The notes under the pieces: model-generated
Seen by the model: only the letters and a program-made list of their open reading frames with translations
Told to the model about the DNA's origin: nothing
Database searches by the model: none
Assembly: GCF_000027005.1 (NCBI RefSeq)
Contig: NC_012963.1
Coordinates: 1,550,001-1,614,000, forward strand
Reading direction: 5' to 3'
Length of the DNA stretch: 64,000 bases
DNA from: Komagataella phaffii GS115
Lineage: Eukaryota > Ascomycota > Pichiomycetes > Pichiales > Pichiaceae
Part shown: one piece after another, positions 9,533 to 19,339 of the stretch
Layout of the letters: each line of letters begins with the position of its first letter
Numbering within the stretch: position 1 is the first letter of the stretch
Program-made: the position numbers and the translations under genes

Positions 9533-11029
9533 CTAACTAGACGCCTGAGCTTCATACTCTGATATTCCTTGTTGTAGTCCCTGCTCGAATTCCCACACGT
9601 ATTTCCCACCCCCTCTTTCTTTGATATGTTGGTCTACTCGAGTCTTTTTCCAAGCATCAACTCTTCCCAGTCTAGACCCATTGAATTCCGCAAATGATAG
9701 GGCATCTTTCCATCCTCTTATAAATCCATCCTTAAACCTCTGGTGTTCAAACGATTCGTTAGGACATTGCTGACTCCAATAGTTAACATGATCTGAATGC
9801 CTTCTTTCCAAAGAAGCGTTCATTTGATCATCGGTTAGGTCTCCCTTCAGTTTCACAGGCTTTTCAATACAACCACGTTCCAACATAGGTCGAAATCCCC
9901 ATTCTCCTCCATCACCGTACTCAAACTTGTAAGTCCAAAAATATGAACCAGATTTTGCCCTCTCTTGGAATATGCGTGACTGGGTCTTTCCATACTGAGC
10001 GACAACTTGATTTCTGTCGTCCTTAGACTTTTCCCAAGTTCGACCATCCAAAACGCACGAATACTCACCAATGATAAAATCAGCGGTTCCGGATAAATTT
10101 GTCAAAACATCTTTATCTAAGTCATCGATAATTTGCTGTGGGGATTTATTTCGATCGTCATCGGAAAAACAACGATAAACATGATGATCGATAACCACAC
10201 CGAGAGGACCCTTCACTTTTAATTCCTGTTCTGATATCCATTGCACCCATTGATCAGGCCACCAGCCATCAGAGATGACAATCGGAAGGGTCGGGTCCAC
10301 TTTTCGGACCGCATTTATAGCTGCAGCGTAATAACGTTTTTGGTTTTTGGCATGATTATCGAAGTCACTTTCATTGACAATTTGTAAACCAACAACGTTC
10401 TCATACTTTGACAGGTCCCTAGCAATAAACTCGACAACCTTAGTAGCCAAAAGAATGCTGGAACTGGAATCCCAAAAGCCAGCCCTTTTCAAGAGCTCGC
10501 CGGAGTGATCACTGGAGTTGGCACCAGATGGTAAAGCATGCAAATCCAACAGCACTCCAATATCATGTTGATTAGCCTTTTCAATATATCGTTCTTTTAA
10601 AATCTTCCAAGAATCGGCATATACCTTGGAAACTTTTTCGAAATTAGTGCCTGAAGTAAAAGAGCCACCATCTACATGCCAGTAGCCGACGGGAATTCTG
10701 ATTGCTTCCACTCCTTTATCTTTAAGCCATACCCAATCATCGTCATTTATATAGTCCTGATAATGCTTTTCAAGTATTTCCTTGGTTTTACTGACTCCCT
10801 GGCTTCTGATCTGATTCTTTACAGCGTCTAGTTCGCAATTAGCACCTTCAATGAAAATGTCTCCGTAGATATACTTTTCCAAAACAAAAAGGCTCCCAAA
10901 ATTCACTCCAAACGAGTTCCTCGATTGAAATATCTGCTTGCGAGAGGCGTCTCTCCCCGAATCCACAGAATAGCAGATGGTATCAATAGATGAGGCTAAG
11001 TTGAGCACCTTAAACTTATCAAACACCAT
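9533..11029 (-). CDS. GH5 family glucan 1,3-beta-glucosidase-like protein, intracellular type (YBR056W-like)
   Basis: This is a 498-residue glycoside hydrolase of clan A. The acid/base glutamate lies in LQIVNESDFD (about residue 219) and the nucleophile in IIGEYSCVLDG (about 321). RIPVGYW and LDLHALPSGANSSDHSG are further exo-glucanase motifs. No signal peptide or membrane anchor is visible at the N-terminus, unlike the secreted Exg1. This matches the uncharacterised yeast YBR056W type in length (about 500) and layout. It is convergent with CDC14, with 48 bp between stops. A role outside the wall is inferred from the missing signal peptide; its real substrate is unknown. Confidence 0.82.
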   Translation of the reverse strand: MVFDKFKVLNLASSIDTICYSVDSGRDASRKQIFQSRNSFGVNFGSLFVLEKYIYGDIFIEGANCELDAVKNQIRSQGVSKTKEILEKHYQDYINDDDWVWLKDKGVEAIRIPVGYWHVDGGSFTSGTNFEKVSKVYADSWKILKERYIEKANQHDIGVLLDLHALPSGANSSDHSGELLKRAGFWDSSSSILLATKVVEFIARDLSKYENVVGLQIVNESDFDNHAKNQKRYYAAAINAVRKVDPTLPIVISDGWWPDQWVQWISEQELKVKGPLGVVIDHHVYRCFSDDDRNKSPQQIIDDLDKDVLTNLSGTADFIIGEYSCVLDGRTWEKSKDDRNQVVAQYGKTQSRIFQERAKSGSYFWTYKFEYGDGGEWGFRPMLERGCIEKPVKLKGDLTDDQMNASLERRHSDHVNYWSQQCPNESFEHQRFKDGFIRGWKDALSFAEFNGSRLGRVDAWKKTRVDQHIKERGGGKYVWEFEQGLQQGISEYEAQASS

Positions 11030-11472
11030 GCCGAAGTACGGAACTATAGAACTTGTGCATCGATTTTCAGTTTACCTTCCAAGGCGATATTGCTTCTGTT
11101 GCTGTGAGGCTGTGAGTTCGCTGTGCAAGCTTCCTTCATGACGTAGAAGTGCCGCACAGTCTATTGTTCTAGAACCTTCAAAAAAAATGTCACCCCTGAA
11201 AATTATCTATGTAAATAGAAAAATTTTAAAAGTAAGGAAATAAAGAAGAAGTATGGCATTCAAGGACACAATTAACCAAAACACATAGTATTCTTGTCAT
11301 TGTCAACTTGCAGTCATTTTTTTCTTTTTCATTATCTAAAGGATAATCTGAATATATCCTTTCTTAAGTTGAGGGATCCAAGGTTACGTAATCTCACGAC
11401 CATCGAACCACTTATTCTGAGTAAAAAAATCCAAACTTTCTACCTTTACTTACCACTAGGTTCCCAAACGAA
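11030..11472. other. Intergenic, divergent promoter of the GH5 gene and BNA2
   Basis: This 443-bp divergent promoter region contains an open stretch (11294-11476) that overlaps the BNA2 start as ATGA. It has no ATG of its own, so it is not counted as an upstream ORF. No RNA gene is seen. Confidence 0.5.
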
Positions 11473-12861
11473 ATGATTGATCTGCCAAGATTGGAAGATT
11501 ACGATGTGAGCCCCATAACAGGGTTCCTTCCTGAAGAGCTACCTCTAGAGAAATTGCCTCAGGAGTACTACAAACCATGGGAAGATCTAGTCAGCGTCTT
11601 GTCTTCTTTGATACTAACCAAACGGATTAGAAATGTTGTGGATGAGAAGATGCCTCTTCTGGAGGTGGATAGGCTTGCAAATGATGCCCAATATAGACGT
11701 GCTTATTCAATTTTGACGTTCTTAGCACATGCTTATGTCTGGGGTGTAGGAGAACCTAAAGACAAACTTCCTATTCAAATCTCACAACCACTCCTCAGGG
11801 TTAGTGCTCATTTGGAGATTCCTCCAGTTTTAACCTATAGCGGGTGCGTTTTATGGAATTATAAGGAGATTTTCAAAGGGGAAGATATAAGTTTAGATAA
11901 CATAGACTGCATCACAACATTTACGGGGGGTATTGATGAGAGCTGGTTTTATTTGGTTTCAGTTTATTTCGAGTACAAGGGAGCTAACTGTATTGTTCAA
12001 GGCCTGGAAGCATTGAAAAGCGCCAGAAATGGAGAAATAGAAAAAGTTACTGCTCATTTGCAGCAAATGGCTGATGCTATTGATGAGTTAGGATCCGTTA
12101 TGATGCAAATGGAGGACATGTGTGATCCACATATCTTCTACTTCCGTATCCGTCCCTATCTTGCTGGCTGGAAAAACATGACAGATGCGGGCTTACCGAA
12201 CGGTGTAATATATGGAGATGAAAAACTTCCTCGGGCATACTCTGGAGGATCTAACGCTCAAAGTTCCTTGATTCAAGCACTGGATTTGCTATTGAATGTG
12301 GAGCATCATGCCACAGGTGAAAATGAAAAAGTTGGAAGGCCTGGCAACTCATTCATCAACGAAATGAGGGAGTATATGCCCGGCAAACACCGCCGATTCC
12401 TGGAACACCTTTCCAAGGTTAATAGTATTCATGACTACGTGCGTTCTAACTCTGATAATGAAGAACTAGTCTTATCATACGATGCTTGTTTGGCAATGTT
12501 GAAATCATTCAGAGATAAGCATATTCAAATTGTCACTAGATACATTATTCTTCAAGCTCAGAAGTCCCGGAATCTTGGATCCACCTCTACTAAGACTGTA
12601 AGGTCAGGCCTTGCTAAAAAATCCTCCTCCCAACAGGAGCGGGGCACAGGGGGGACTGCACTCCTCCCCTTTCTTAAACAATGCAGAGATGAGACTGGTA
12701 GCACTGCTGCGTCTTCCTGGGGTAAAAGAATGCTCATTGACGGAATGCTGCAATTAAAGATTAAACCTGTAGCTGCTGATACTATCCAAGATGATAATAA
12801 CATTGTTGGTTTGGCTGGATCTTGGAACAACGATAATAATCAGAAAAAAGGACATTGGTAG
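11473..12861 (+). CDS. BNA2: Indoleamine 2,3-dioxygenase (kynurenine pathway)
   Basis: This 462-residue haem protein opens tryptophan to N-formylkynurenine, the first step of de novo NAD+ synthesis. The IDO signature is visible: MREYMPGKHRRFLEHLSKV, with the distal conserved block FYFRIRPYLAGWKN upstream of it. The N-terminus (SPITGFLPEE) also matches IDO enzymes, supporting the ATG at 11473. A Ser/Thr/Lys-rich segment near 380-410 looks like an insertion between the last conserved helices. It is convergent with EAF6, with 96 bp between stops. Confidence 0.93.
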   Translation: MIDLPRLEDYDVSPITGFLPEELPLEKLPQEYYKPWEDLVSVLSSLILTKRIRNVVDEKMPLLEVDRLANDAQYRRAYSILTFLAHAYVWGVGEPKDKLPIQISQPLLRVSAHLEIPPVLTYSGCVLWNYKEIFKGEDISLDNIDCITTFTGGIDESWFYLVSVYFEYKGANCIVQGLEALKSARNGEIEKVTAHLQQMADAIDELGSVMMQMEDMCDPHIFYFRIRPYLAGWKNMTDAGLPNGVIYGDEKLPRAYSGGSNAQSSLIQALDLLLNVEHHATGENEKVGRPGNSFINEMREYMPGKHRRFLEHLSKVNSIHDYVRSNSDNEELVLSYDACLAMLKSFRDKHIQIVTRYIILQAQKSRNLGSTSTKTVRSGLAKKSSSQQERGTGGTALLPFLKQCRDETGSTAASSWGKRMLIDGMLQLKIKPVAADTIQDDNNIVGLAGSWNNDNNQKKGHW

Positions 12862-12957
12862 TTGAGAAAGCTTTAATAGAGCTTCTCTGAATCTTCTTAG
12901 ACAGTTTGTGTATTTTTACAATAGTATTCGTAATATTTGGTTCTTTTCATTTAATAA

Positions 12958-13383
12958 TCAGTCATCCCTCTTTTTCTTTTTTTGCCCATTGCTAGATTTC
13001 TCGTCTTCCTCTTCATCCCCCTCCTCGTCATCCATGCATTCAGCATCAAAGTTGACTCTGTCTGCTCCATTCTCTTCATTGATTTTCTTCAAATGCCTAA
13101 CGTAGGTCGAACTACTGAGGGAAAATATTCTATCATTGTCAGTAAACTGATATCTCTTCCTTGCTGCAGGATTGTTGTTTGAATGGGAACTTTTAGTGAA
13201 GTTTTCAAAGCCTTTAATGATGTTACCATAGGAACTATTATTGGTAAGATAAGCTGTCTCCATATTGAATATATCCTCTTCTATAGCGGTTAGCTCATCG
13301 TCCATCTGCTTCTTTCTTAATACTTTTTGATGGAGCTCTTTTTTCAGTTTTTCGTACTCAGTTTGTTTTGTTGGCTCGGGCAT
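12958..13383 (-). CDS. EAF6: Chromatin modification subunit Eaf6 (NuA4/NuA3)
   Basis: This small 141-residue protein has an N-terminal coiled coil (about 8-45), then the Eaf6 block ETAYLTNNSSYGNIIKGFEN (about 47-66) and a conserved DRIFSLSSSTY segment. The C-terminus is an acidic run followed by a basic Lys/Arg tail. Eaf6 is a shared subunit of the NuA4 and NuA3 histone acetyltransferase complexes in the nucleus. The start at 13383 is divergent from ARP7 across 180 bp, so the two chromatin genes probably share a promoter. Confidence 0.88.
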   Translation of the reverse strand: MPEPTKQTEYEKLKKELHQKVLRKKQMDDELTAIEEDIFNMETAYLTNNSSYGNIIKGFENFTKSSHSNNNPAARKRYQFTDNDRIFSLSSSTYVRHLKKINEENGADRVNFDAECMDDEEGDEEEDEKSSNGQKKKKRDD

Positions 13384-13563
13384 AGATGAGTGGCTATCAG
13401 GGACCAGATATACTAAGGTGTTACTGAAGGGGAATCAGGTGCAAAGCTAGCAACTGCGACTAGGCAATTCCGCGATTATACTATCAAAGCTGTACTCATA
13501 ACTTGAAAAACGCGGGTCAACGATCTAAATTCATATACCTCTCATCAAACACATCAAACAAAG

Positions 13564-14778
13564 ATGGATTTTGGAATCACATCTTTGATTCTAGACGGTA
13601 GCAATGGAACCAAGACATACGCAGGTTTAAGTACAGAAGAGGCCCCATCTTTGATAATTTCTAATGACTACAAGAAGCTTGATGACGGCATTAGTTTTGA
13701 GAGAATTGACTCCTCCCCATATGGTGAGATCTTCACCATGTACAATGATGGGCTTATCTATAACTGGGACGCCCTTGAAGAACAATGGAAGTTCATATAC
13801 GAGAAGCACTACAAATTGGAAAGTAAAGAAATGCCTCTCATTCTTACCGAGAATCACTGGAATAGTAAAAAGAATCAAGTTAACACCTGCCAGTTAGCAT
13901 TCGAAAAGTTTGAAGTCCCTGTATTCAGTATGCTGAATAGCCAGTCATGTACTAGTTATGGTACCGGTAGGGCCACATCTTTAATTATTGATTTGAACGA
14001 TGCTTTCATCAGTGTTACACCTATTGTTAATGGTAGCATTATGACTAAAGGTGCAATTCACAACAAATTTGGTGGAGATTTTTTAAATTTGCATACTTTA
14101 CGATACCTGCAACGCAAGTCTGGAGATGAAATTGATATAGAAGAACAAATCGCATCGCAGGGAGGTAATGCTACCACTTTATCGTCCGTTAAAGCTTATA
14201 GAGTGAACCGATTCCTCAAACAGTTCCGAAGGAATATAGGATCCATGAGTCAATATATCCTACCTCCTGTTGTAGAAGGCTTATCATCGGACTACCATCT
14301 CACCGCGAAGGATTATTTGATCAATGGATTCGTGGTCAAAGATATAAATCCCCTGGATCAATGTCAAATGGTGGAACCTTTGATGCAACCATTTAGTTAT
14401 ACCAATGCTTTCCATCCTAACATTAGTGTTTCACAGGAAAATACTTACGGACTGTCGGAGCTAGTTTTGAATTCGTTGAAAAAACTAGAGACTACTCAAA
14501 ATGTCTACCAGGCTTTGTTAAAGGGTATAGTAATCACAGGAGAAAACTCTTTCATACCTGGACTTGAACAAAGGCTTATTAACGACTTGGTCAAAATACT
14601 ATCCAATTACACTATCGAAACCTACTCTAACGTCAACTTAGATGAAAGAAATTTGGCAACTTGGAACGGTGCACTGATTCTATCTTCCATGAACAGTGGC
14701 AATTTTGATAATATTTTCATTAGTAAGAAGGAGTATGAGGAGTTTGGAGAGAATGCGGTCTTGGAGAAGTTTAAATAG
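13564..14778 (+). CDS. ARP7: Actin-related protein Arp7 (SWI/SNF and RSC subunit)
   Basis: This is a 404-residue divergent actin fold. The phrase YNWDALEEQWKFIYEKHYK (about 67-85) and LAFEKFEVPVFSMLNSQ (about 112-128) match Arp7 rather than conventional actin or Arp9. The later KFGGDFLNLHTLRYLQ segment also fits. Canonical actin ATP-phosphate loops are degenerate, as expected for Arp7, which works as an obligate heterodimer with Arp9 on the HSA helix of Snf2 or Sth1. It is shorter than the S. cerevisiae protein (about 477). It is divergent from EAF6. Confidence 0.85.
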   Translation: MDFGITSLILDGSNGTKTYAGLSTEEAPSLIISNDYKKLDDGISFERIDSSPYGEIFTMYNDGLIYNWDALEEQWKFIYEKHYKLESKEMPLILTENHWNSKKNQVNTCQLAFEKFEVPVFSMLNSQSCTSYGTGRATSLIIDLNDAFISVTPIVNGSIMTKGAIHNKFGGDFLNLHTLRYLQRKSGDEIDIEEQIASQGGNATTLSSVKAYRVNRFLKQFRRNIGSMSQYILPPVVEGLSSDYHLTAKDYLINGFVVKDINPLDQCQMVEPLMQPFSYTNAFHPNISVSQENTYGLSELVLNSLKKLETTQNVYQALLKGIVITGENSFIPGLEQRLINDLVKILSNYTIETYSNVNLDERNLATWNGALILSSMNSGNFDNIFISKKEYEEFGENAVLEKFK

Positions 14779-15026
14779 GTTGTATGATAGTGCTTTATAA
14801 AAATAACGATTTGAGCTTTCTTAGATGGTTTCGTAACACGATAACAAGTTAATGTCTGCATGTTTTGAAAATCTTATCTATTGTATCCGAGAAATCCGGA
14901 CTTGGGGTTAGGATGAAAAATAGATTGATAGTGACCACTATAGCACTGTTTCGTCGTAAAGTTTGTTGATTTCAGAAGTAGAACTTTTATACTCATAATC
15001 TCTAGACTAACCAACGTTATCAAAAA

Positions 15027-15100
15027 GGTCCCTTGGCCCAGTTGGTCAAGGCATCGTGCTAATAACGCGGGGATCAGCAGTTCGATCCTGCTAGGGACCA
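15027..15100 (+). tRNA. tRNA-Ile (anticodon AAT)
   Basis: This is a 74-nt cloverleaf without intron. The acceptor strands GGTCCCT and AGGGACC pair and are followed by discriminator A. The T-loop contains GTTCGATCC. The anticodon loop CTAATAA gives AAT (inosine-modified in vivo), decoding ATT/ATC. Pol III terminator T-tracts follow directly (T4 at 15101, T6 at 15107, T7 at 15115). The 248 bp back to ARP7 hold no recognised gene. Confidence 0.96.
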
Positions 15101-15464
15101 TTTTACTTTTTTACTTTTTTTAGTCTTTGAGTAAAAGCAATGATTGCGTGCTCATGGCTATCAAGCACCGACCATTACTGCATTCAATGCATATTCTAAG
15201 TGTCTACAGTTAGTGGCCAGACTCTAAAAGACATCAATCGCTTCCCAACGACCAACCGATATGTGGAGACGTCTTCGCAATTATCGATCTGATTCGAACA
15301 TAAGTGCTATCAAAAACGCATTTCGTCATTGTAAAGCAATTCTTCTCTGACGGACTAATTAAACTCGAAAATGCATGCTTTTGAGCAAGATTGAACACAA
15401 CCGCATTCAGGAGATTATTTTTACTATCTTATAGTAACAAATAACAAATTACTGACAACAAGAA

Positions 15465-15536
15465 GCCATTCTAGTATAGTGGTTAGTACACGTCGTTGTG
15501 GCCGACGAAACCTTGGTTCGATTCCAGGGAATGGCA
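15465..15536 (+). tRNA. tRNA-His (anticodon GTG)
   Basis: This is a 72-nt cloverleaf. The acceptor strands GCCATTC and GAATGGC pair, with discriminator A. The anticodon arm CGTCG-TTGTGGC-CGACG gives GTG. The T-loop contains GGTTCGATTCC. The base before position 1 is A, so the obligatory G-1 is not encoded and must be added after transcription, as is normal in eukaryotes. A T5 terminator lies at 15541-15545. The 364 bp between the two tRNA genes show nothing else. Confidence 0.96.
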
Positions 15537-15818
15537 TCTATTTTTAATTCTTATTCTGCACCACGATTGAATTCTGGGCTACGTTGTATCAGATTGTTTT
15601 CTATTTTACTGAGTGACGACATCAATGAATCGGGAACAAAAATGTATTATCGTCGTCAAACATAGATTATTTAGCACCAGAAATATTGTGGAGGCTCATC
15701 GCATCGGAAGCGCGCGCCCAAGGATCACTGCGAGTTAGGAATATCCACCACATCTTGCACCTACAACTCGTCTTTGAATATCTCTTCTGTGGTTGAAGTA
15801 GCTCAAGTACTGTACAAG

Positions 15819-16832
15819 ATGAGCCCTGCTAACTTTGGTTTCTCTCCTCTGGAAACATCGATTGGCGCTCTGCTTATTCAATTTGCGACTACATCGCATT
15901 TGATTCAAGTGGGAAAAACAGTCGGTTTTTCTTCCCTGATTGGAAACTTCAATTTCAACATCGACAACAGCTCGCTTATCATTGGGCTATATCTGTCTTA
16001 CCAATTCGTCAAGTCCTTGATTCCCGATTTCTTGCCTGCTCAAAACTCGGACATCTCAAGGTCTTCTTACGTTGTTGCTGGTCTCTTAGTGGGAGTTGGT
16101 TCCAATTTAGCTTCTGGCTGCACATCTGGACACATGCTAGCAGGTTTATCCAGACTCCGTTTCAGAAGTGTAGTCGCAACGGCATTATTTTTTGTTGGTG
16201 GCATCTTTTCCACCAGTCTTACCTCTGTCAAGAGTGGATGCCATAATCAACTGGGTCAAACAATCAACTGTTCTCAGTATGATACATCCTTTGAAGCTTT
16301 TGAGCAAAACAAAGGTGCTTTGCTCTCGTTAGTCCTAACAGGATTCGTGCTAACTTATTTTCTTTTACCTCGTATCAGTTCTTTTGTCAGAAACAATGCT
16401 CTTTATTCCACTGTTTTAAGAATCGTTAGCGGTACCATCACAGGGTTTTATTTCGGTACGGGCTTATTTATCTCAGGTATGGCATCCTCAGACAAGGTTT
16501 TGAGATTTTTGAGAGTTCTGGATCCAATCAGCTTTGATCCTTCCCTGGCACTAATTGTTGTGTTCGCTGTGATTCCTAATATTTTTATCTGGAGGCATAT
16601 ACTCAAACAGCCGAACTATCCTGTTCTTAACGATACATGGGAACTGGCTAACTCCAAACATCTATCAAAATCTTTGATTATCGGCTCATTAACGTTTGGC
16701 CTTGGATGGGGAGTTGTAGGAGCTTGTCCAGGCCCTGGTCTATTGTCCTTTTTTGTTGGTAAACGTGAATGGCTAGTTGGATTTTTAATAGGGTATCGTA
16801 CTACCAAGTTCTTGAAACCGTATTTATTTTGA
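15819..16832 (+). CDS. YeeE/YedE-family membrane protein (thiosulfate/sulfur-compound permease type)
   Basis: This is a 337-residue polytopic protein of the sulphur-transport (DUF395) family. Two pseudo-repeats carry the family cysteine motifs: LASGCTSGHMLAGLSRLRFR (about 101-120) and GWGVVGACPGPGLLSFFVG near residue 300. Bacterial members (TsuA) take up thiosulfate. In fungi the transported compound is not settled. The frame is open upstream to a TTG at 15774, but the first ATG is at 15819 and gives a sensible N-terminus (MSPANFGFSPLET). It lies 282 bp downstream of tRNA-His and ends 5 bp from the convergent GTPase gene. Family call firm; substrate inferred. Confidence 0.85.
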   Translation: MSPANFGFSPLETSIGALLIQFATTSHLIQVGKTVGFSSLIGNFNFNIDNSSLIIGLYLSYQFVKSLIPDFLPAQNSDISRSSYVVAGLLVGVGSNLASGCTSGHMLAGLSRLRFRSVVATALFFVGGIFSTSLTSVKSGCHNQLGQTINCSQYDTSFEAFEQNKGALLSLVLTGFVLTYFLLPRISSFVRNNALYSTVLRIVSGTITGFYFGTGLFISGMASSDKVLRFLRVLDPISFDPSLALIVVFAVIPNIFIWRHILKQPNYPVLNDTWELANSKHLSKSLIIGSLTFGLGWGVVGACPGPGLLSFFVGKREWLVGFLIGYRTTKFLKPYLF

Positions 16833-16837
16833 TATTT

Positions 16838-18076
16838 CTAGTTAGACTGTGCCACTATTTTGAATGACAGTATGTCATTTTTTCCGGAATCAATCAGGTC
16901 GTCTTCACTAATCCTTTTTCCCCCAACTCCTTCAATGACGGCGATAGTAACTTCGCCCATTATATATCTGGCTACTGATCCAACAGGAGTGCCTCTTTTT
17001 AACAATACACAATCTCTGAAAACATTCGTTCCCGAGTTTCCTGTGAATGTTGTTATATTTCTGACCGTGTAGACCGGAATAAGGTCCAATACTCCCACAG
17101 CTGCTTGCAAAACTTGTACCACGCCTGTAGATCCAAATCTATAAAGAACCAGATCTCTGATGGTTTCTATTCTTTGCGCTAGTTTTTCATCCAGTGGTTT
17201 CAAACCACAGTCATCCCCCAAATCTTCATACGTATCCACAAACTCGGTTCCTTCTTCGTACTGTATAAATTTCTGTTTTGCTAGTTTTCTGAGAAGGACT
17301 TCTGTTATAGCTGATGTTAAAACCGTCTTCGTCTCAGGATATCTTAGCATAATTTTGGAAACATTCTTATCAGCGTCAGGGTGGTCAATCTTATTCAACG
17401 CCAACACAGTAGGAAATTTAACCTGCATGAATGATCTGACCACTCTAGTTATCCACTCATTATCCCACTTTTCTAAGGGAGGAAGGTCTTTAATGTTGCG
17501 TAAAGCTTCATCTATTAACTTTCTACCAGCTCCATACCCACCAAACTGTAGCTGAATAGTATCTACTATCGATGCCTTAGTGGCAGTATGTTTCCGAACT
17601 ATAGAACCCCACCGTTTGTGGAGATTCCCTTCAATCCACAGGCGAATCTCATCCTGCAGCCATTCAATATCCTGTAGCGGATCATAGCCCCTGGTCGCTT
17701 TACCGTTGGAGTCAGTTGTTCCACTGACATCAACGACGTGGATGAGGGCATCAGACTGTCTTAAATCATCCAGAAATTGATTTCCCAAACCCAATCCCTG
17801 GGATGCACCAGGAACTAACCCTGCGACATCTAACAGCATTATTGGGACAAATCGGCGACCATTTTTACACCACCCATAGTTAGGTTTGCACAAGCTTTCC
17901 TTTCCAAATCTAGAGCAAGCACAATCTACCTGGAGATATCCAGTGGCTCGGTTAGGCTCAATCGTGGTAAAGGGAAATGCTCCAACTTTCGCATCGGCAT
18001 CGGTCAAACTGTTTAAGGTTGTGGATTTTCCACTAGAGGGTTTTCCCACTATACCTATTAAAGGATCTCGTGGCAT
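16838..18076 (-). CDS. Obg/YchF-class GTPase with TGS domain (YGR210C-like)
   Basis: This is a 412-residue GTPase. G1 is GKPSSGKST (residues 11-19), G2 lies around [15 protein letters not shown]3 is [20 protein letters not shown] and G4 is LNKIDHPD. The C-terminal 70 residues form a TGS-like domain ([19 protein letters not shown], then [19 protein letters not shown]). The insertion after G3 and the overall length match the eukaryotic/archaeal YGR210C group rather than Ola1. Its function is presumed to be ribosome-linked. The frame extends three codons further to a GTG at 18085; the ATG at 18076 is the credible start. It is convergent with the YeeE-type gene (5 bp apart). Confidence 0.85.
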   Translation of the reverse strand: MPRDPLIGIVGKPSSGKSTTLNSLTDADAKVGAFPFTTIEPNRATGYLQVDCACSRFGKESLCKPNYGWCKNGRRFVPIMLLDVAGLVPGASQGLGLGNQFLDDLRQSDALIHVVDVSGTTDSNGKATRGYDPLQDIEWLQDEIRLWIEGNLHKRWGSIVRKHTATKASIVDTIQLQFGGYGAGRKLIDEALRNIKDLPPLEKWDNEWITRVVRSFMQVKFPTVLALNKIDHPDADKNVSKIMLRYPETKTVLTSAITEVLLRKLAKQKFIQYEEGTEFVDTYEDLGDDCGLKPLDEKLAQRIETIRDLVLYRFGSTGVVQVLQAAVGVLDLIPVYTVRNITTFTGNSGTNVFRDCVLLKRGTPVGSVARYIMGEVTIAVIEGVGGKRISEDDLIDSGKNDILSFKIVAQSN

Positions 18077-18389
18077 TTTCAACACTTAATAAGATATTTA
18101 CACGATCTTTCAACCTTTTGGGCTGGTCAAGGAATATATGAAAAATATACAAAGAGATAAGCAGGTAGAGAAAATGACCCGAACACCATGTAGAGAGTTT
18201 TTGGCAACAGATTGGGAACAGTCGAATCCGGTATGAGATGTGTCAGAAAGAGAAGCACATAGGTCATAGTTGATACATCATAATGGCTGGCCTGTTTAAT
18301 ATTGAGTCACGAAGAATGTAATGGACCATAAAAGCTAGTGACGGGAATACGAACTTTGCCTGTCATTTTTGTGTCCTGAAATAGCAAAA
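18077..18389. other. Intergenic, divergent promoter
   Basis: This 313-bp region lies between the GTPase start and the two-frame coiled-coil gene. No gene is recognised. Confidence 0.5.
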
Positions 18390-19141
18390 ATGTATGAGCT
18401 AGAATTTCCATCCGATGGAGAGTTTGAAATAGAGTTTCTCTTGTTTTACTTTACTGCTGCCTCCGTTTTGTTGTACCTCATCGGCAAGATACTTTTTTTT
18501 TGGGTCAGAGAAAAAGAGAGAATATCAAACTTGATATTTTTCAGGAAGTTTTAGAAGACTACTATCGACAACTAAAGGTTCTTAGAGATGACACGAGTGC
18601 TTTAAAAAGAATTCTTGAACAAGAGAACTGCGAAATCAGATTATCACTCAAGAATATGAGATCTGATATTGACTTCAAGGAACGAAACCTGAAAATGGAA
18701 ATAGCAGACCTGCATATTCTTTTCGAAGACAAGTTAAGTGATTCCGTTTTCAAGCTGAACAGTCATCTAATATCTACCAGCAGAGATATGAAGCACATTG
18801 AAAACTTACTGAATACCAAGCTAAGCTACTACTATGATCATTTATACTCTGAGGTAGCTAGGCTATCTAATTTGGAAGGGTACCTTTCTCAGTATGAGTC
18901 CAAAACAGAAGACTGTGGGGAAAATGAAACTTGCAAAATTGGACAACAGCAAATCAGTTTATCGAGCCAGAACTCTAGCAAAGATAACAACCAGCTTCTC
19001 TCACCAATAAGCTTCTTGAACAGTCCGACGACTCCAAAAAAACCTAACTTATCAGATCCAAACTTGAAAGTCCAATTAGCACCTTCATTGGAAACCATCA
19101 TATCTCCTCCAAAACTAAAAGCAAATGTCTCTAATCTTTAG
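18390..19141 (+). CDS. Membrane-anchored coiled-coil protein read in two frames across a T9 run
   Basis: Product not recognised. From the ATG at 18390 the first frame encodes an acidic N-terminus (MYELEFPSDGEFEIEF), a single strong membrane segment (about residues 17-37) and a stop at 18552-18554. A second frame, open from 18500 to 19141, has no ATG until well inside. It encodes a long coiled coil (to about residue 150) and then a Ser/Pro/Asn-rich tail with PTTPKKP and SPPK sites. A change to the -1 frame in the nine T residues at 18493-18501 joins anchor and coiled coil into one protein of about 250 residues. The junction is an in-phase T_TTT_TTT heptamer (18494-18500). Alternatives are a missing T in the assembly, an unseen intron, or a broken gene. 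See findings. Confidence 0.55.
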
Positions 19142-19339
19142 TTTAACTCTTTATATATGATTCGATAGCTGACATGTGTGTATAGAATGTTATTAGGATC
19201 ATCTTTGCTGCTATTATTGTTTCGCTTTGCCTAGATTCGTAGATGTTTTACGACCTCGCGATTTTACATAACTAGACTTGCCAGCCTATATCTGATTCTT
19301 CTACTCCAGGTGCGAGTTGATTATTGTTCATAAATTCCG

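Noticed and set aside
11294..11476. 60-codon frame overlapping the BNA2 ATG as ATGA, a possible upstream ORF
   Set aside because: It begins at TTG and contains no ATG, so it is unlikely to be translated.
14874..15101. 75-codon minus-strand ORF
   Set aside because: It runs antisense through tRNA-Ile, and its sequence is explained by the tRNA.
18504..18544. Short intron ending at TTTTTCAG (about 18544) as an explanation of the two-frame gene
   Set aside because: There is no GTAAGT/GTATGT-like donor in the first frame at a useful place and no CTAAC-type branch point; the slippery heptamer or a base-count error fits better.
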